DNA of 5,609 nucleotides from Bacteroidales bacterium. Its GTDB lineage: Bacteria; Bacteroidota; Bacteroidia; Bacteroidales; P3. Made by a program: the position numbers and the translations under genes. The notes under the pieces were generated by a model. It searched no databases, was not told the DNA's origin, and was given only the letters and a program-made list of their open reading frames with translations. How positions within the stretch are numbered: position 1 is the stretch's first letter; each line of letters starts with the position of its first letter. The DNA is taken from positions 1 to 5,609 of the forward strand of contig JAGBSA010000019.1 in the NCBI GenBank assembly GCA_017632095.1, in the 5' to 3' direction. Below are positions 4,969-5,609 of the stretch, piece by piece.

Positions 4969-5609
4969 ATGAAAAGACTTTTCTTAATACTTATATCATT
5001 GCCTCTATTCTTAGTTTCTTGCGTTGATGAAGACGAAACGCTAGGAATAGATCTTGTTGACGACAATGACAAAGCCACAGTTGGTGTTTATTCAAACGTC
5101 TCTATGGACGCAGCATTCTATCGAGAAGATTCCATCCTTACAGCAAACTACGACGTCAATACCTTAGGCGATTACTACGATCAAAAATTCGGAAGAGTAA
5201 AATCCTCAATATACACACAAGTAAGTCTGTCTATGCCATCAGCAACATTTAGTACCTACGAAAGCATTGACTCTATTGTACTATCCTTATCCTATGCTGG
5301 TGGATTCATGGAGGACACATTAAGCAATGGAAAGCAAATGATGTTCTCAGTATATGAAGTAGCGGAAGAAATAGACACAACAAAGAAATACAGTTTCGAC
5401 GAAGTAGCTATCGAACCTAATGCTATATTTTCTGAAAACATAACCTTAGATTTCAATAATGACGTTGTAGTCGGAGCAGACACCTTAGACCCACAACTAA
5501 GAGTCAATATAACTGGAGCATTCTTCGATAAGATTCGAAATTTCAGCGGAGACAACAACGATTTCTTAAATCAGTTCAAAGGATTTAAGTTTACACTTGA
5601 AAAAATCGA
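4969..5609 (+). CDS. DUF4270-type lipoprotein, 3' end outside window
   Basis: A 213-residue N-terminal part is present; the frame is still open at the right edge. MKRLFLILISLPLFLVSC is a type II signal peptide with a good lipobox (LVSC, lipidated Cys 18). It is followed by the acidic stretch VDEDE, which resembles the Bacteroidota signal that sends lipoproteins to the cell surface. The next part (GIDLVDDND, then NTLGDYYDQKFGRVKSSIYTQ and ESIDSIVLSLSY) matches the pattern I know for DUF4270 proteins: an aspartate-rich start, a segment about closeness to a G-x-Y-D motif, and a beta-rich SIDSIVLxLxY strand. The family has no established function and usually runs to 450-550 residues, so about half is missing. 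It begins 13 nt after the GT5-like gene with an A-rich, Shine-Dalgarno-free leader and is surely cotranscribed with it. Confidence 0.85.
   Translation, partial: MKRLFLILISLPLFLVSCVDEDETLGIDLVDDNDKATVGVYSNVSMDAAFYREDSILTANYDVNTLGDYYDQKFGRVKSSIYTQVSLSMPSATFSTYESIDSIVLSLSYAGGFMEDTLSNGKQMMFSVYEVAEEIDTTKKYSFDEVAIEPNAIFSENITLDFNNDVVVGADTLDPQLRVNITGAFFDKIRNFSGDNNDFLNQFKGFKFTLEKI

Overview
The window looks like a low-GC chromosomal segment of a Bacteroidota bacterium, most likely order Bacteroidales. Three things point there. The clearest promoter-like words are the Bacteroidota -7 box (TAnnTTTG) rather than the E. coli type. Most starts lack a strong Shine-Dalgarno sequence. The gene set includes a DUF4270-type lipoprotein directly behind a short, glycogen-synthase-like protein, and a sugar transferase with the VGYRPER variant. 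The species cannot be named from this sequence.

Layout. Positions 1-606 hold no gene I can support but are rich in repeats: seven tandem 22-bp palindromic units (110-263), two related elements bounded by inverted repeats (306-379 and 527-598), and an A-rich repeat with 21-bp period (about 400-483). On the minus strand, a 304-residue lipoprotein of unknown function (2955-2041) is followed after about 20 nt by a polyprenyl-phosphate sugar transferase (2019-607), so the two look like one transcript running toward the repeats. Positions 2956-3120 are a divergent promoter region with one -7-like box per strand. On the plus strand lies pcm, protein-L-isoaspartate O-methyltransferase (3121-3768). 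After it come two adjacent 12-bp hairpins and a second copy of the 21-bp A-rich repeat (3799-3910), then a clear -7 box at 4105-4113. That box drives a two-gene unit: a 273-residue GT5-like protein (4134-4955) and a DUF4270 lipoprotein that runs off the right edge (4969-5609).

Function. The minus-strand pair suggests an envelope or exopolysaccharide role: the transferase would load the first sugar-phosphate onto a lipid carrier, and the lipoprotein would act at the outer membrane or periplasm. Pcm is a stand-alone protein-repair enzyme. The GT5-like protein has lost the family's nucleotide-sugar-binding motif and the whole C-terminal half, so it is probably not a working glycogen synthase despite its similarity. 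No complete new defence or mobile system is visible. The most unusual material is the intergenic repeat architecture, where two families show paired base changes that preserve stems, and the degenerate GT5 protein coupled to a surface-type lipoprotein.
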